This document shows positions 23,926 through 36,255 of a stretch of DNA of 64,000 bases, one piece after another; position 1 is the stretch's first letter; each line of letters opens with the position of its first letter. Source of the stretch: Megascapheus bottae (taxonomy: Eukaryota; Chordata; Mammalia; Rodentia; Geomyidae); assembly GCA_024803745.1 (NCBI GenBank), contig JANJXV010000024.1, positions 15,819,927 through 15,883,926 on the forward strand. The letters run 5' to 3'. The translations under genes were made by a program, and so were the position numbers. A model generated the notes under the pieces. That model was not told the origin of the DNA, did no database searches, and saw only the letters and a list, made by a program, of their open reading frames with translations.

Positions 23926-24005
23926 GGAGGAGGGGAGGAAGGAGGGGGGGAGAGGGAGGGGGGGAGAGAGAGGGGGGGGGAGAGGGAGAGGGAGAGGGAA
24001 AGAGA
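23926..24005. repeat. (GGGA)n/(GA)n purine tract
   Basis: A G-rich purine block of GGAGG, GGGGGGAGAG and GGGAGAG units. It contains several G runs and could form a G-quadruplex or triplex. Confidence 0.85.
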
Positions 24006-24195
24006 GATTTTCTCTATGTAGCTATATGTATCCATATATATGTACTTGTACATGTTTTCATTTGAAAGTTTATTAGAGGTAAAAAGTTATTTCTCTGCCA
24101 AATATTCATTTTAGATTCTAGATTCAGGGGTAGAATGATGCTTTATTTTTCTTATGTAACTGAGACCTGATGTGTCACTCAAATGTGAAATTTCC

Positions 24196-24420
24196 TAGCC
24201 AGCAACCTGTGGCTCACACCCATAATCCTGCCTACTCAGGAGGCTGAGATATAAGGATCAAGATTCAAAGCCTGCCTGGGCAGGAAAGTCTGTGAGACTC
24301 TTATCTCCATTTACCCACCAAATAATCCACAATTGGAGCTATGGTTCAAGTGGTAAAGCACCAGGTTATGTGAAAAAGTTAAGGACAGTGCTCAAGCACA
24401 AGGCCCAAGACTGACACTCT
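24196..24420 (+). mobile_element. B1-Geo-type composite SINE, diverged
   Basis: GCCAGCAACCTGTGGCTCAC opens a decayed B1 half. The linker (GTGAGACTCTTATCTCCATT) and a decayed right monomer follow (GGAGCTATGGTTCAAGTGGT). Confidence 0.8.
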
Positions 24421-26320
24421 GTTTCCAGATAACGGGAATCCTGCCTCCAGCAAACCCACGGACTCCTTCAGGTTTAGATGTTGAACAATGAGTATTGATG
24501 ATCCTGTTTCCTCTTTTCTAAAGATGGTTTCATAATGTTTTATTATTTTGTTCAGAGGATTAAAAGCATATAAAGCTCTATTTATTGTAGCACTTGGCAT
24601 TTCTGCATAGTCAATTTATAAGTATTAGGTTCTTTCTCCTTTCCAATTAAATACCAAACTTCCTCTTCTATTTGTTTCCTTTTTTGTTGTTGATCACTCT
24701 TCTTATAGCAGGAATTTGTTAAGATTTTTTACATTGAAATAAAATACTTAAAACATTTCCTGTCTGTGTTCACCACAGTTTCCCCATTTCAGTTTTTTTC
24801 ATTACTTAAGCATCATTTTGTTTTTGTTTTTGTTTTTGTTTAATGCATGGACATAGGACTTGAAGTTGTAGTTAGAGCTATTCCTACTTAGACACACCCA
24901 GCCTCTTTCACTTTTGTTTTTTGAACCACTACACCAGGTTGGTTTTCTGAGTGACTCACTGACTTTTTTCTCCTAGGCCTCAAATAACCATCCTCTCTGC
25001 CTTTGAGTAAATGGGATTACAGGCATTCACTATGAAAGATTTTTCCAAATGATATAGTTTGACCTTCTCAGAATTTGAACTCTTATCTTCACCAGTTTTT
25101 CTAGTTTTCTTTTCTGTAACTATCACTTACACATACTAGTTTCATTTCTATCCTGTAAGAAAGCAAGATAATGTCTAATCTCAGTCATAAATGGTCTTCC
25201 TTCTACTATGTTTTCATTAAACTTCTGTTTTGCCAAGTGAATGCCCCAGTTTTCATATATATTTCTGTGTTTCTAGTATCCTTGACATGTTGGCTGACTA
25301 TTTCAGTTGGTTTAAATTGCTCTTAAAAATATATTCTGTAGTCTAGATAGGACTCCAGAGGAGAGTTAGGCTATTACTTCTTTTGTTCTGATATTTCTAT
25401 TAATGTAGACTCATTTTACTCTGTTTTTACAACCAGTGACTGTGATTCATTATAATTTCAATAATTTCCTTATTGGCTGTGTTTCTAAACTATATTTCTG
25501 TATTTCTATTTTGTTGTTATGATGGGAGTTCTTGGGAGAGTGATTTACATGCCATGTTACCTCTGTTAGATGGACAGTATGATGAGTTGGTACTGTCATG
25601 TAACTCCTACCACAATTGAGGTAGAGTATTCTCTTCACTTCCTTCTAACCTGTTCTCTCACGACTCTTTGTAGGCAGTCCCTTCCCATCAGCATTGGGAT
25701 TTCTGTACTTGTAAATATAAATTTTGTTGGTAATTACATTTAAAATTTGAAATTTATATGAATGGCAGTTATTTTTCATGAAATAAGACCGATATATAGT
25801 ATATTTTAAGACGTTTTTGTATTTGAACTGAAGTATTTATATTTGTATTTGAACTTGCCATCAAGTAGGAGAAGGCAAATAGTGATTAATTTATATTTAA
25901 GAAATAAAGCTTTGTGAATGCTGGCACCATGTCTCCTCTGGCTTCTATTGTGCCCCTAAGATTAAGAAGAATGCCAGGCACATAGTAGTTGTTTCTGAAT
26001 AAGAGTTTCTAACTCTCTTACAGCAGTGTTCTTCATTTAGCTGTGCCAAAAATCAGACCCTATTTCCCTTTGATTTATTTATACAGTTATAGCCATTATT
26101 CACAGTAAATAATTATTTTTCCTGCAGGAATTAAATAAACAACACTTCTTTAAAAAACATAAATATAAATTTGAGACTATAAAATATCCATCTTTGAACA
26201 TATCTAACATTTAATAGCGTCTAGCTTTGCTCAAGAATAATAGCCTTGCTGTAGTTTTTAGTACCACCCATAGCATTATTTGTGGAAGATGTTTTAATAA
26301 CTGTTTATCGACCTTCCCCC
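24421..26320. other. Mostly unique sequence with faint old repeats
   Basis: A decayed antisense SINE is possible at about 24840-25035 (CAGGTTGGTTTTCTGAGTGA; ATGGGATTACAGGCATTCAC). MIR-like 3'-end text occurs at about 25925-26005 (ATGCCAGGCACATAGTAGTT). No coding exon was recognised. Confidence 0.4.
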
Positions 26321-26329
26321 CCCCCCTTT

Positions 26330-26458
26330 TTCTTTTTCTTTTGGTCAACCCCGGAACCTGAGCTCTGAGCTCTGGGCCTGGGCACTGTCCCTGAGCTCTT
26401 TAGCTCAAGGCTACCACTCTACCCCTTAGGCCACATTGTTACTTCCAATTCCTAGGTT
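26330..26458 (-). mobile_element. Right-monomer fragment of a Geo-type SINE, antisense
   Basis: The right monomer is clear (GGGCCTGGGCACTGTCCCTG; CAAGGCTACCACTCTACCCC). The 5' half is cut off by the next SINE, which inserted directly behind it. Confidence 0.75.
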
Positions 26459-26460
26459 CC

Positions 26461-26676
26461 CTTTTTTTTTTTTTTTTTTTTTTTTTTGGCCAGTCCTGGG
26501 CCTTGAACTCTGAGCACTGTCCTTGGATTTTCTCAAGGCTAGAGATCTACCACTTGAGGCACAGCACCACTTCTGGCTTTTTTTTCCCCCTATGTATGTG
26601 GTACCGAGGAATCGAACCTGGGTCTTCATTCATGCTAGGCAAGCATTCTACCACTAGGCCAAAATCCCAGCCTCAC
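26461..26676 (-). mobile_element. IDL-Geo-type dimeric SINE with long T tail, antisense
   Basis: A run of about 27 T marks the A-tail. Both monomers follow, with box-like segments ATCGAACCTGGG and TAGGCAAGCATTCTACCACT. The long homopolymer tail and intact monomers suggest a fairly young copy. It lies against the older fragment to its left, which it probably disrupted. Confidence 0.88.
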
Positions 26677-27315
26677 GGACCATTTTTCAATGAATTATAA
26701 AAGAACAATCTTACACTTCCTGCATGCATGTCCTGAGTACTTGCCTGCAGCTCTGGATGAGGGTCTGGTGCCTCTTTTTACCTGTGATGCCCTCTTGATG
26801 GCTTACCTTTGGTATGTTATACACACTGTTATTCATAAAAACAGGCTGTTGCTATGCAGGGATTTTTCATTTGTAATTAAGGCCTATTATCAGCTGACAT
26901 AAGTATTGAGCTGATTCTAGATAAGCCAAGAGTGTTCTACATAGTCAGTGAAAGACCTTAGCAGGAGCTGCAGCTGTGGACAGCAGTCTCTACTCCTGAT
27001 CAGCTCAGAGCTTTCCTCCCATCCACCTCCCTACTGCCTTCTCTGCACAGGTCACACATTGAATAAGCCTGGTCTACCTGATTCAGTTTATGTATCTCTT
27101 CCATTGGTCCTGCTTTTCTTGTTAAACTCTGACTGATAGATACATTACTCTATCAGAGGGTGCTTCATGATAATTTCACAGGCAGAGCATAATGGAAATC
27201 ATACTTCCTAATTCATTCGATTTCTATATTGCATATTGTACAAGACCCTTGCTCTCTTATAAATGTGTGTGTTATACCTACCTTCCAGTTGCACAGCTAT
27301 TATAAATGATACTGT
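26677..27315. other. Unique sequence, no gene seen
   Basis: Short open frames near 26690-27136 have no recognisable product. Composition is close to that of the surroundings. Confidence 0.4.
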
Positions 27316-27378
27316 TTGGACTGGGAATATGACTCAAGTCCTAGAATGCTTATTTAACAAGCTTGAGGTCTGCAGTTC

Positions 27379-27447
<69 letters not shown>
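27316..27447 (+). mobile_element. ID-like tRNA-derived monomer with (TC)n array
   Basis: A single left-type monomer (CTGGGAATATGACTCAAGTC; CTTGAGGTCTGCAGTTCAAT) retains A- and B-box-like segments. It is followed directly by a pure TC repeat of about 65 bp at 27383-27447. The right monomer is absent. Confidence 0.7.
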
Positions 27448-27449
<2 letters not shown>

Positions 27450-28835
27450 CTCTCCCCACATGTAATGTTTTATACTCACTTATTTATCATTTGATTTTGT
27501 TTTTGAAATTTCCTGGTTTTCCTTTTTAAGGGAAGTTTCTTCATGTTTTTTTCAGGGGCTGTAGTACAGAATTCTGGAAATAATCTGATAATGTCATTGA
27601 TTCAGAATTGCTCTGTTTATTTCTTCTTTAGAAGAAGAAAAGTAGCTACTAAGCATTTTGATTTACTGTTTCTTGTAATTAGATGTATGATAGGTATGTT
27701 AGTGTGCTGTCTGAAATGTGTTCTAGAGCAGAGCATTGATACAAAGGGGCTGCCAGTTGCTTCAAAGTTGTATTCCAGGATTCTGTCACATGCTGTCATA
27801 GTGCCAAAGCATATGGATTTCCAGATGGTGTTTCTTTTGGAGTTTATGCCACCTGTAATCTAGCTGATTTTTATTCACTTAGAGTTATCCAAGAGGTAAG
27901 CAAACTAAACCTGGATATCAAAATAATATACTGCTGTTTAAATGCTGAAGTTTAGGTTGAGCTACTGTTAGTGTAGCAATTACTAAGATGAAAATAATTC
28001 ATTAAATCAGTGCATTGATTATATACCAGTAGTGTTTCTATCACCTCTTCAACATTGAAAAGCTGCATATCTGTTTCTGTCTTTGCAAGTGGAAAGGAAT
28101 GATTTATTTTATTTTATTGAGTCTTCATGAGAAGATGGAGTTAGATCATTTTGGACAATTTAAAAAGCAATAATAGTAATGAATTTAAATAAGTTTTCAT
28201 GGTTCAGGAGTAATGGTATTGTGAATGGCACTTGGCATTTTGATTGAATATAAAAAGTAATAAAACTGATTCAATTCTGACTGCCTGATATTGAAGTTGT
28301 TTTATGTCATTAAGAATCTTTGATTTCAAAAACAAGGAAGAGAAAAAAAACATGACTCTATTGAACCATGGTTTCCAGACCTCATAAAAATGCTTCTCTA
28401 AGCTTGAGGCAGAGTTATTGCTTTATGTGTCAGCTGGCATTGTTTTACATTACATCTTAAATGTTTTAGCCTCTCCTTAAAGCAGCTTTTTTTAAAAAAA
28501 ATAGGGCAGAAATTATTGAAGATGTCTTTGTGTTACTGCTGTCATGTAAAACAAAGAAGTGCTTCTGTTACCAGTCTTAACATACATTTAAGACTTTTAA
28601 CTGAAAATGTTTTATTAATCCCCTGTCTGTGTGGGAAATTAAGGCATAATTATTGTGCTTGAAATTACTCTGGAAGCTAGATTAGGCATTTACTTCTTTG
28701 ACAGTAGCCACCTTAAGGAATGGCCAGCAAGCACTGGTCCTTGTGTCTGAGACTCAGTGTGACTTAGCTTGGAGGTAGTAAAAGGGTGTGTGGAAAGTCT
28801 TGATATATAAGCACGATGGAGTTCTTGTTTTCTGG
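27448..28835. other. Unique sequence, no gene recognised
   Basis: The open frame at 27543-27863 (106 codons) has no recognisable domain and no splice or promoter context. The stretch at about 28400-28740 is balanced in composition and repeat-free. Confidence 0.4.
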
Positions 28836-29503
28836 CAGTGTACAAATAAAGGCCAGGAATAGCAATCATAGTTATAGCAAGGTAATAAAGAGTTTATTTA
28901 AGAAAGAGAAAATAAAGGCTCCTCAGAAGAATGTGCAGTGGGACCAGAATTGGCTGTCTGCCTTATGTTCCTGGGGTATTGCTTTTTAGAATTTTTTTTT
29001 GCCAGGGTCTTGAACTCAGGGACTGGGCACTGTCATTGGACACTTTTTGCTCAAGGTGAGTGCTCTGCCACTTGAGCTAAAGTGCCACGTGTGCTTTTTT
29101 GTGTGTATGTAGTACCGAGGAGGGCTTTGTGCATGCTAGGTAAGCACTCTACCACTAGGCCACACTTCCAGCCCTTGGCTATTACTTTATGTTATTCCCC
29201 CACCTCTCCAACCTTTTTCTCCCTCCCCGTCCTCCAGGCAATTTGTTAGAGTGTGATTGGTGTAGACATCAAGACCCTCTCCTGGGCAGTGACCACAGGA
29301 TGTCAGGCTGGCCTGGGCTCCTGATTTGTTTGAAACAGGAAAAACCCTCTCCTGCACTAAGTCTCAAGAATGGTGGATTTGGCCTGAGACATTGTTACCT
29401 TCCCCCTTTCTTCCTTCCCTTAGGCAGTTTATTAGATTGTAATTGGCTTATCTAAAATAGGTCAGATACACTAGCCTAGCTACTTGAAGCTTTTGTCATT
29501 CAG
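28836..29503 (-). mobile_element. Probable antisense solo LTR of an endogenous retrovirus
   Basis: Read on the minus strand this shows LTR-like parts. Two CCAAT boxes (ATTGG on the plus strand at 29256 and 29442) lie in a duplicated upstream module. A weak TATA-like CTAAAAAG follows, and an AATAAA signal lies near the other end (TTTATT at 28893). It may run from TG at about 28838 to CA at about 29503. No gag, pol or env remnant flanks it, which fits a solo LTR. A SINE at 28988-29176 splits it. The call rests on layout, not on a family match. Confidence 0.55.
28988..29176 (-). mobile_element. IDL-Geo-type dimeric SINE inserted in the LTR
   Basis: T tail, right monomer (GTCTTGAACTCAGGGACTGG) and ID-like monomer (TGCATGCTAGGTAAGCACTC) are present in order. 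Imperfectly matching flanks (GTATTGCTTTTTAG and CTATTACTTTATGT) may be a decayed target-site duplication. Confidence 0.85.
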
Positions 29504-32036
29504 GCTCATTAGCTGGTTCTAAGTACCAGTTAGATGGTATGAGGAAATTCTGGTAATATATGATATATATAATATATATATTTATATAATATATATAGAA
29601 AGCTGAAAGATTAGCTTTTGAATAATTTATCATAAATGAAAATATTTGAGGAAGGAAACACTTCCTCTAATTTTTTCTGATGTGCACATATTTTGGCATA
29701 TCACTTTGTACCCATGCCATAAATGGGCACAATGCTTATTAATATGAGTTTAAAAAAAAGGGATAAGTGTAGTGAGGGGTAATGGCGCTCTGTTGTGTGA
29801 TTGTGCATAGTCAGCACATTGGCCTATGCACCATTTCTGCCACTGTATTCCCAGCACTTACCATAGCATCTGACCCAAAATACTAACCACATTTTACCTC
29901 CATAGAAGAAATCTTATTATCCATATTGAAAGTTATTGATAATCAAGGTTAATCCTATCATGCATATATATATTATCATGTTTACTTTTTCAAAATTTTA
30001 TTAAGTCTTTGATAAAATCGTGTTTGAGGAATTAATAAACAGAGGAAGAACACTGATCCTTTATGTTTGCTTTGTCTGCTCTTTCTGTTGTTGAGGGATC
30101 ATTGGATTATTATGTTCTGAACTCTCGGATGGCCCTTGACATTTGCTAATGGGTGTGTTCTGCTGAGCAAGCTAGAGAATCTCAGACACTGATTCTTCAT
30201 AAAATAGGAAGAAAATTATATGACCTGTTTCCATTTTAGGATGATTATGAGAATCCAATAAACAAATGGAGATAAAGTGTTTATAACATATGTGCAAATA
30301 TACTTTAAAATATTTTTCTTTTTCTTCCTAATTGGGACCTCTTGCTTTCCTCCAGTTAGATTGTGCTGTTTATGTTTTCTTTTAAAGTAAAAAAAAAATT
30401 ATAAGTGGTGTTGAATAGTGCTGGAATGATGTTCTGGATATGTGACTTTCCATTCCCAGGCACTTTTACTATGCCACTGTCTCTCTTCCCAGCTTATCTT
30501 CTTTTTATACTCCCTTCTTTTATTTTCTTATGTGGACGCCTTGCTCTTTCTCATCTTTTTGTTGGTTCCTTTGCACATGCCTAGATGACATTGACCTGCT
30601 AATTGAATTGCATCTGTACTCTATAAAACCTGGTATTTCTTTCACTGCTAATGTTAAAGATGACTTTTATCTTTTACTTTTCCCTTCTTTGCTAGACCCA
30701 GTTCTTCTTTATAGAAAAAAAATTAATAATGAACTCTAAGAATTGGAGATGGTGGCCAGTAGAGACCCTATTACCCATTTGATTTTCTAAGTCCCAACAC
30801 ATTGTCAAATGATACTAGGCTTTATTTTGTATTCGATAAATTAACATTGTGGTTAGATTTTATCGGTTAGGTAGCATGTGACCAGTACCTGCAATCTTGT
30901 CTATTCTGGGGTGATGGACTTTGTATTTTATCCAGTGAATGAACTTTGTATAGACCTAGAAACATCCTTATTTTGTAGAATATAGATAATAAAAATTTTA
31001 AGTAAATCTTCTGTAAATTGTTTAGGACATATGCTGTTTTGAGGAATAGAGAGGTGTGTTATCTTCAAATGAAGAACTCATTTTTTATATTGAGGACTTC
31101 ACACTATCTGTTATGTAAATTTAGCCTTCTGTATCTCAGCTTTTCTTATCTTAAGCCATACTTTACCCCATATTTTGTGATAACAGCAATAGGGAAGTGG
31201 AAATAATATACCAGAGTTCTATTCCTGAAAGCAGAAAATCTTCATACCCTTTCCTTCCCAGATGGGTGAAATTTCAAGTTTTCTCTCCCATTTTTTTTTG
31301 TTTACTAACTTAATGGTTTTCTCTAAAAAGAGTTGTTTTTTTTTTAATCAGTGTACCTTAGTTGTGAGTCTTCATTATAATGTTTCCATACATATGAACA
31401 ATGTATTCTGATGAATCTACTCTCCTGTTCCCCCCCCATATTGTGCTCCCAGACTTATTTGTACATGCAAGAATATATACAGAATGTTTCATTCTATATT
31501 TCCAAGCTCTCTGCAGTTAGAATAGAAGTGCTACATTTTTTTTTCCTTCAGTTTTTAAATACATTGATCTCTGATAGTACAAAGTTTCTTGCTTTTATTC
31601 TCCAACTTTCATCTAAGGTTGGGCTAATCACTGGTCTACAGTGATATTGCCTTATCGTATTGGTATTCTTTCCAATCTTTGGGCTCACTTGAGGTTTTAG
31701 GCTTTGTGGCCATTGTCATTTCCTCTACATGGCTCTACTTGAACTGCTTTTCCTGGGCCTGCTGCCACACACCTGATGCAGTGCCCACATGTTAAGTCGC
31801 TCTTCTTCTCTAACGACCTCAGTTTCATGCCCTTGCTTTCCTATTGCAGGAGCTTCTGATGTGTTAGCAATCGTCACAGTGTACTGTTATCTTCTGTTTA
31901 TACATTTCTTTTCCCATCGATACTGTGAGATACTTACAATGAAATTGTGTTATTAACTTTGAACAACCATGCCTTGAAAATTACCCATATTTATTATTTG
32001 TAGAATAATACAAAAGATAGAAAAGTGGATTAACAG
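29504..32036. other. Mostly unique sequence
   Basis: Contains a self-complementary TA-rich stretch at about 29559-29600 and possible MIR-like text at about 30195-30290 (GATGATTATGAGAATCCAAT; GGAGATAAAGTG). No gene was recognised. Confidence 0.4.
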
Positions 32037-32276
32037 TCATAAGATTTCTTTTTTTTTAATTTTTTTTTTTTTTTTTTTTTGCCCATCGTGGGCTTGAGCT
32101 CAGGGACTGAGCACTGTCCTTGGACTTTCTCAAGGCTAGAGCTCTACCACTCCTCAGCACTACTTCTGGCTTTTTCTATGTATGTGGTACCGAGGACTCA
32201 AACCCGGGTATTTGTGCATGCTAGGCAAGCACTCAACTACTACGCCAAACTCCTGGAAACAATCATAAGATTTCTT
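32037..32276 (-). mobile_element. IDL-Geo-type dimeric SINE with target-site duplication
   Basis: TCATAAGATTTCTT occurs at 32037-32050 and again at 32263-32276. These perfect 14-bp flanks border an antisense dimeric SINE with a long T tail. The right monomer is intact apart from a small deletion (ACCACTCCTCAGCACTAC). The ID-like monomer ends near TCCTGG. Confidence 0.92.
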
Positions 32277-33084
32277 ATCTTCTGGCTTCCCTTAGGTATA
32301 GGAAAGGAATGTGTCATTACATTTACATTCATTATATCTATACCTATATAGATGTGTATACATCTGTATGCAGAAAATATTTGGGAAAGCTATGGATTAG
32401 AAATTATTGAAAAATTGAATCTAGCCTGTAATTCCCCTTGTGGTGTGGATTAATTCACATTACACAGAATGGCTGGTATAAGTTATTTGTCTAAATAATA
32501 AAGAACAAATAATTATTGAGTACCCATTAGCCTAAGGAACTGTACTAGACTTGAGTGTAGCAACTAAAATAATTGTGAGACTGTCAGTAATTAAAATGCT
32601 GCTTGCTGAGTGTGTTCAGGTTGAAAGAATGGTAGAACATTAGTCATATGGTAACTCTCCTCCCAAGAAGCACATTTTTTTATTGTAATTAATGAAAGGG
32701 TTACATGATATTTGCCAGATAGAAGGTGCATTCATTCACATATATTGATACCCTTTCACATGTCTTAGTCCCCATTAGCCTCCCCTCCACCCCCCCATCT
32801 TGGTTTTCCCCCCTTCCCTATCCAATTTCAAATAACCAAATACAAATAAATCCAATATGTCAGATAACAAAGTGAGATACTGTAACAATATGGGATAACC
32901 AAGGGACAGCAAAAGAGATGAGAGATAACATAGTACATTAAGGACAACAGTCATTCGTTATATGGCTTTTGTTTCAATATCCTGGAGGTCTTTTCAATTA
33001 GCTTCATACTATATGGCCTTATGTATTAAGGTTTTGCTCTATTGCAGATCTCTGCTAGTAGAGCCCAAGGTTTCTACTGATTAT

Positions 33085-33684
33085 GACAAATGAGGGAAAC
33101 CATTAGCATAATTTCCTTTGAGTCTGGTTTATTTCACTTAATATGATTTTTTCTAAGACTTTCCATTTCCTAACAAATGGGGCGATGTCGTTTTTTTTCT
33201 GACAGCAGCATAGAATTCCATTGTGTACAACTACCACAACTTGTTAATCCACTCATCAACTGAGAGACATCTAGGTTGGTTCCATATTTTTGCTATAGTG
33301 AATAATGCTGAAATGAACATTGTTGTGGTAGTGGATTTAGTATGCCCTAGTTTCTGGATGGTTGGGTAAATGCCAAGTAGTGGAATTGCTGGGTCATAGG
33401 GGAGTTCTATGTTTAGCCTTTTGAGGCACTGCCATATTGCTTTCCATAGTGGTTGAATGAGTTCTCACTCCCACCAACAGTGTAGTAGTGATCCCTCCTG
33501 GCCACATCCTCTCCAGCATCTGTTGTTATTAGTTTTCCTGATCCTGGCCGTTCTGACTGGAGTGAGGTAGAATCTTAGAGTTGTTTTGATTTGCATTTCT
33601 TTTTTGACCAGAGATGTTGAACATTTCTTCATGTGTCTATAGGCCATTTTTGTTTCTTCTTCAGAGAAGACTCTCTTTAAGTCT
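33085..33684 (-). pseudogene. LINE-1 ORF2 C-terminal segment (copy 1)
   Basis: The minus-strand frame at 33465-33722 carries the conserved L1 ORF2 words LTPVR and NNRCWRGCG, ending LLHCWW. These belong to the C-terminal cysteine-rich region. Downstream codons to about 33085 are broken by frameshifts. In that frame the L1 match stops at about 33684, the inversion junction. Confidence 0.88.
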
Positions 33685-33685
33685 T

Positions 33686-35466
33686 CACACCCAATCCCGG
33701 AGCTCCGAACTTCATCAAGCAAACTCTGCTTTCACTGAAACCATACATAGATTGAAACATAGTGACTGTTGGTGACTTTAACACACCACTCTCACCTATG
33801 GACAGATCAACAAGGCAAAAAAACAAAGAAACCTTAGAATTGAACAACTATATAGACCAACTAGATCTAACAGACATCTGCAGAATATTCCACCCAGCAA
33901 AAACACAATGTACGTTTTTTTCAGCAGCACATGGAACATTTTCCAAAACAGACCACATCTTAGGCCAAAAAACAAACCTGGACAGATTCAGAAACACTGA
34001 AATTATTCCATGCAGGCTCTCAGACCACAAAGGCATCAAACTGGAACTGAACACACATCTCCACCAACGAAAACCCTGTAACTCATGGAGACTGAACAAC
34101 ACATTGTTGAATCACCAATGGGTCATCGAAGAGATCAGAACAGAAATCCAACAGTTTATGAAATTTAACAATAAAGAGCACAAAAAATATCAGCTCCTTT
34201 GGGACACAGCAAAGGCAGTCCTCAGAGGAAAATTTATAGCGCTGAGTGCCTACAACAAGAAGTTGGAAAAATCGCAAACCAACAAGTTAATGTGTCACCT
34301 TAAGCTCTTGGAAAAAGAGCAACAAACCAACTCTAATCCCACTAGAAGGAAACAAATTATTAAAATCAAAGCAGACTTAAATGATTTGGAATCCAAAAAA
34401 AAGTATAGAAAGAATCAACAAATTCTTTGAAATAATTAACAAAATTGACAAACCCTTAGCAAATCTTACCAAAAAAAGAAGAGAGCATATCGAAATAAAC
34501 AAAATTGCATATGAAAATGGTAAAATCACGACAGAAATTACCAAGATCCAGAGTATCATGAGGGAATACTTCTCAAACCTTTATGCCAACAAATTAGAGA
34601 ATCTAGAAGAAATGGATGAATTCCTAGCCAATATTAACATACCCACACTGAACCAAGAAGAACTAACTCAACTAAACAGGCCTATTTCAAGCACTGAAAT
34701 AGAAATGGCAATAAGAGAACTTCCACCTAAGAAAAGCCCAGGGCCAGATGGATTCACAGCTGAATTCTATAAGGTCTTCAAAGCAGAGCTCACACCAATA
34801 TTCCTCAAGCTCTTCAACGAAATTGAAAATGAAGGTTCTTTACCAAACTCATTCTATGAAGCCAGTATAACCCTCATCCCCAAACCAGACAGAGATTCAT
34901 CAAAGAAAGAGAACTATAGACCTATTTCTTTGATGAACATCGACGCAAAACTTCTCAATAAAATATTGGCCAACCGTCTACAACAACTCATCAAAAAAAT
35001 TATACACTATGATCAAACAGGATTCATCACAGGGAGGCAAAGCTGGTTCAACATATGCAAATCAATTAATATAATTCAACACATCAAGAGGAGCAAGGAC
35101 AAAAATCACATGATTGTCTCAATAGATGCAGAAAAGGCATTTGACAAGATCCAGCACCCCTTTATGTTAAAAGCTTTGGAGAAACTAGGAATCCATGGAA
35201 CATTCCTTAATATAATAAAGGCTGTGTATGACAAACCCAATGCTAGTATTACACTTAATGGTGAAAAGCTAAAGCCATTCCCTCTAAAATCAGGAACGAG
35301 ACAAGGATGCCCACTCTCTCCACTCCTCTTTAACATAGTATTAGAATTCCTAGCCAGTGAAATAAGGCAAGAAGCAAGCATAAAGGGGATCCAAGTAGGG
35401 AACGAGGAAGTAAAACTATCCCTCTTTGCAGATAACATGATTCTGTATTTAAAGAATCCTATAGAC
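33686..35466 (+). pseudogene. LINE-1 ORF2 endonuclease-RT segment (copy 1, inverted part)
   Basis: Starting at the junction, translation reads APNFIKQ, a TGA stop at about 33750, then VGDFNTPL, an endonuclease active-site word, and LSDHKGIKLEL, the Ser-Asp-His word. A 13-bp deletion plus one extra A near 34395-34425 shifts the frame. The second frame (34381-35514) carries RT motifs in order: [38 protein letters not shown] (motif A), [17 protein letters not shown] (motif B) and [10 protein letters not shown] (motif C). The last has Asn where the second catalytic Asp belongs. Intact L1 ORF2 is about 1,275 codons, so this is a partial, dead copy. The codons after NPID are flank. Confidence 0.93.
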
Positions 35467-36014
35467 ATTTTTTATCCCTCTTCACACTTTAACTGTAACT
35501 TCATTCTTTTTTAAAAACTCTTTTTATATTTTAAATGTCCTTCACTCATGTTTATTTGTTCTCTTTCAAGTGATTAATAGAGTTCAAAGATCCTGGCTTT
35601 GTTTCTTTGGGAACCTAGGTACAGGTTTAGAAGCCCTAGAACCATGTGTACTGTGTCTAGGGAAAGAGCATAAATGTAAATAGCAGGGGTTTGAAGGATT
35701 TTGGCTTTGTTTTCTTATCTGTATTATTTTAGACACAATTTCCTTAGCATCTCTTAACTCTTTTGACATGTACGAAATGAAATAAGTATAATTATGCTAC
35801 CTACCTCAGGGTATTTCTGAAAATTAAGTGAAATAGTTCATATAAGATTCTTCTGCCATTGTATGTAGCTTTCATAACATACTGACTTTTTGCTTTGGTG
35901 TTATTAGAATATTAGAATTTGAACTTGGAACATTGTATTCTCATATTACTGTTCCCCTTTTTTCACTTTAGACTTCTTCCCTCCTTCCCTTCAACTTCCT
36001 TTCTTTTTCTAAAA
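35467..36014. other. Unique sequence with a MIR-like element
   Basis: At about 35690-35850 plus-strand text resembles a MIR core and 3' part (GCTACCTACCTCAGGGTATT; GAAAATTAAGTGAAATAGTT). No gene is seen. Confidence 0.5.
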
Positions 36015-36255
36015 TCAGGCCTCAAATTTGGCAATTGTTGCTTTCATTCAAAAAGCTGGCACTCTTTCAGCAGAGCTACACCATCAGCCTCTTAGTTATT
36101 ACTCAGAAAAGTTGCTCTTCTGGCCTTTTTTGAGTAGTTTATTGGTGACAGGAGCCTTGTGGATTTTCCTGTTCAGACTGGCTTTGAGCTGTGATCCTCA
36201 GGTGTCAGCCTCCTGAGTAGATAGGATTATAGGTGTGATACACCAGCAACTTGGC
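36015..36255 (-). mobile_element. Old composite SINE, antisense
   Basis: A B1-like half is clear (TCAGACTGGCTTTGAGCTGT; TCAGCCTCCTGAGTAGATAG; CACCAGCAACTTGGCT). The left portion is a decayed tRNA-like or right-monomer segment (GCACTCTTTCAGCAGAGCTA). It is more diverged than the Geo-type copies. Confidence 0.6.

Larger units (their letters stand above)
32676..35466 (-). mobile_element. 5'-inverted LINE-1, copy 1
   Basis: Overall orientation is antisense. The T-rich tail and 3'UTR lie at 32676-33085. An antisense ORF2 C-terminal segment runs to about 33684. The strand then switches and ORF2 runs in the sense direction from the endonuclease domain to just past the reverse transcriptase active site at about 35466. 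Twin priming leaves exactly this arrangement: the upstream part inverted and the middle of ORF2 (roughly 1 kb) missing. The right end reads GACATTTTTTATC and the left flank GCACATTTTTTTA, so a short target-site duplication of about 9 bp is possible. Confidence 0.93.

Noticed and set aside
27316..27382. Functional tRNA gene
   Set aside because: A- and B-box-like words are present, but no cloverleaf with a proper acceptor stem can be drawn. The sequence matches the SINE left monomer.
27543..27863. 106-codon open frame with a few hydrophobic stretches
   Set aside because: No recognisable family. There is no promoter or splice context. The length is within what AT-rich DNA gives by chance, and a minus-strand frame overlaps it.
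29559..29600. TA-rich palindrome as a possible origin or cruciform site
   Set aside because: Short, simple TA-rich sequence of a kind common in this AT-rich DNA. Nothing around it supports a specific role.
33686..35466. Could the reverse transcriptase segment be a retron, a domesticated RT or another new system?
   Set aside because: The motif order, the adjoining endonuclease words and the attached L1 3' end identify an ordinary L1 ORF2 piece. It has frameshifts and an altered catalytic site.
35106..35468. 120-codon minus-strand frame inside the L1
   Set aside because: It is the reverse complement of the L1 ORF2 reverse transcriptase region, so it is only a shadow.
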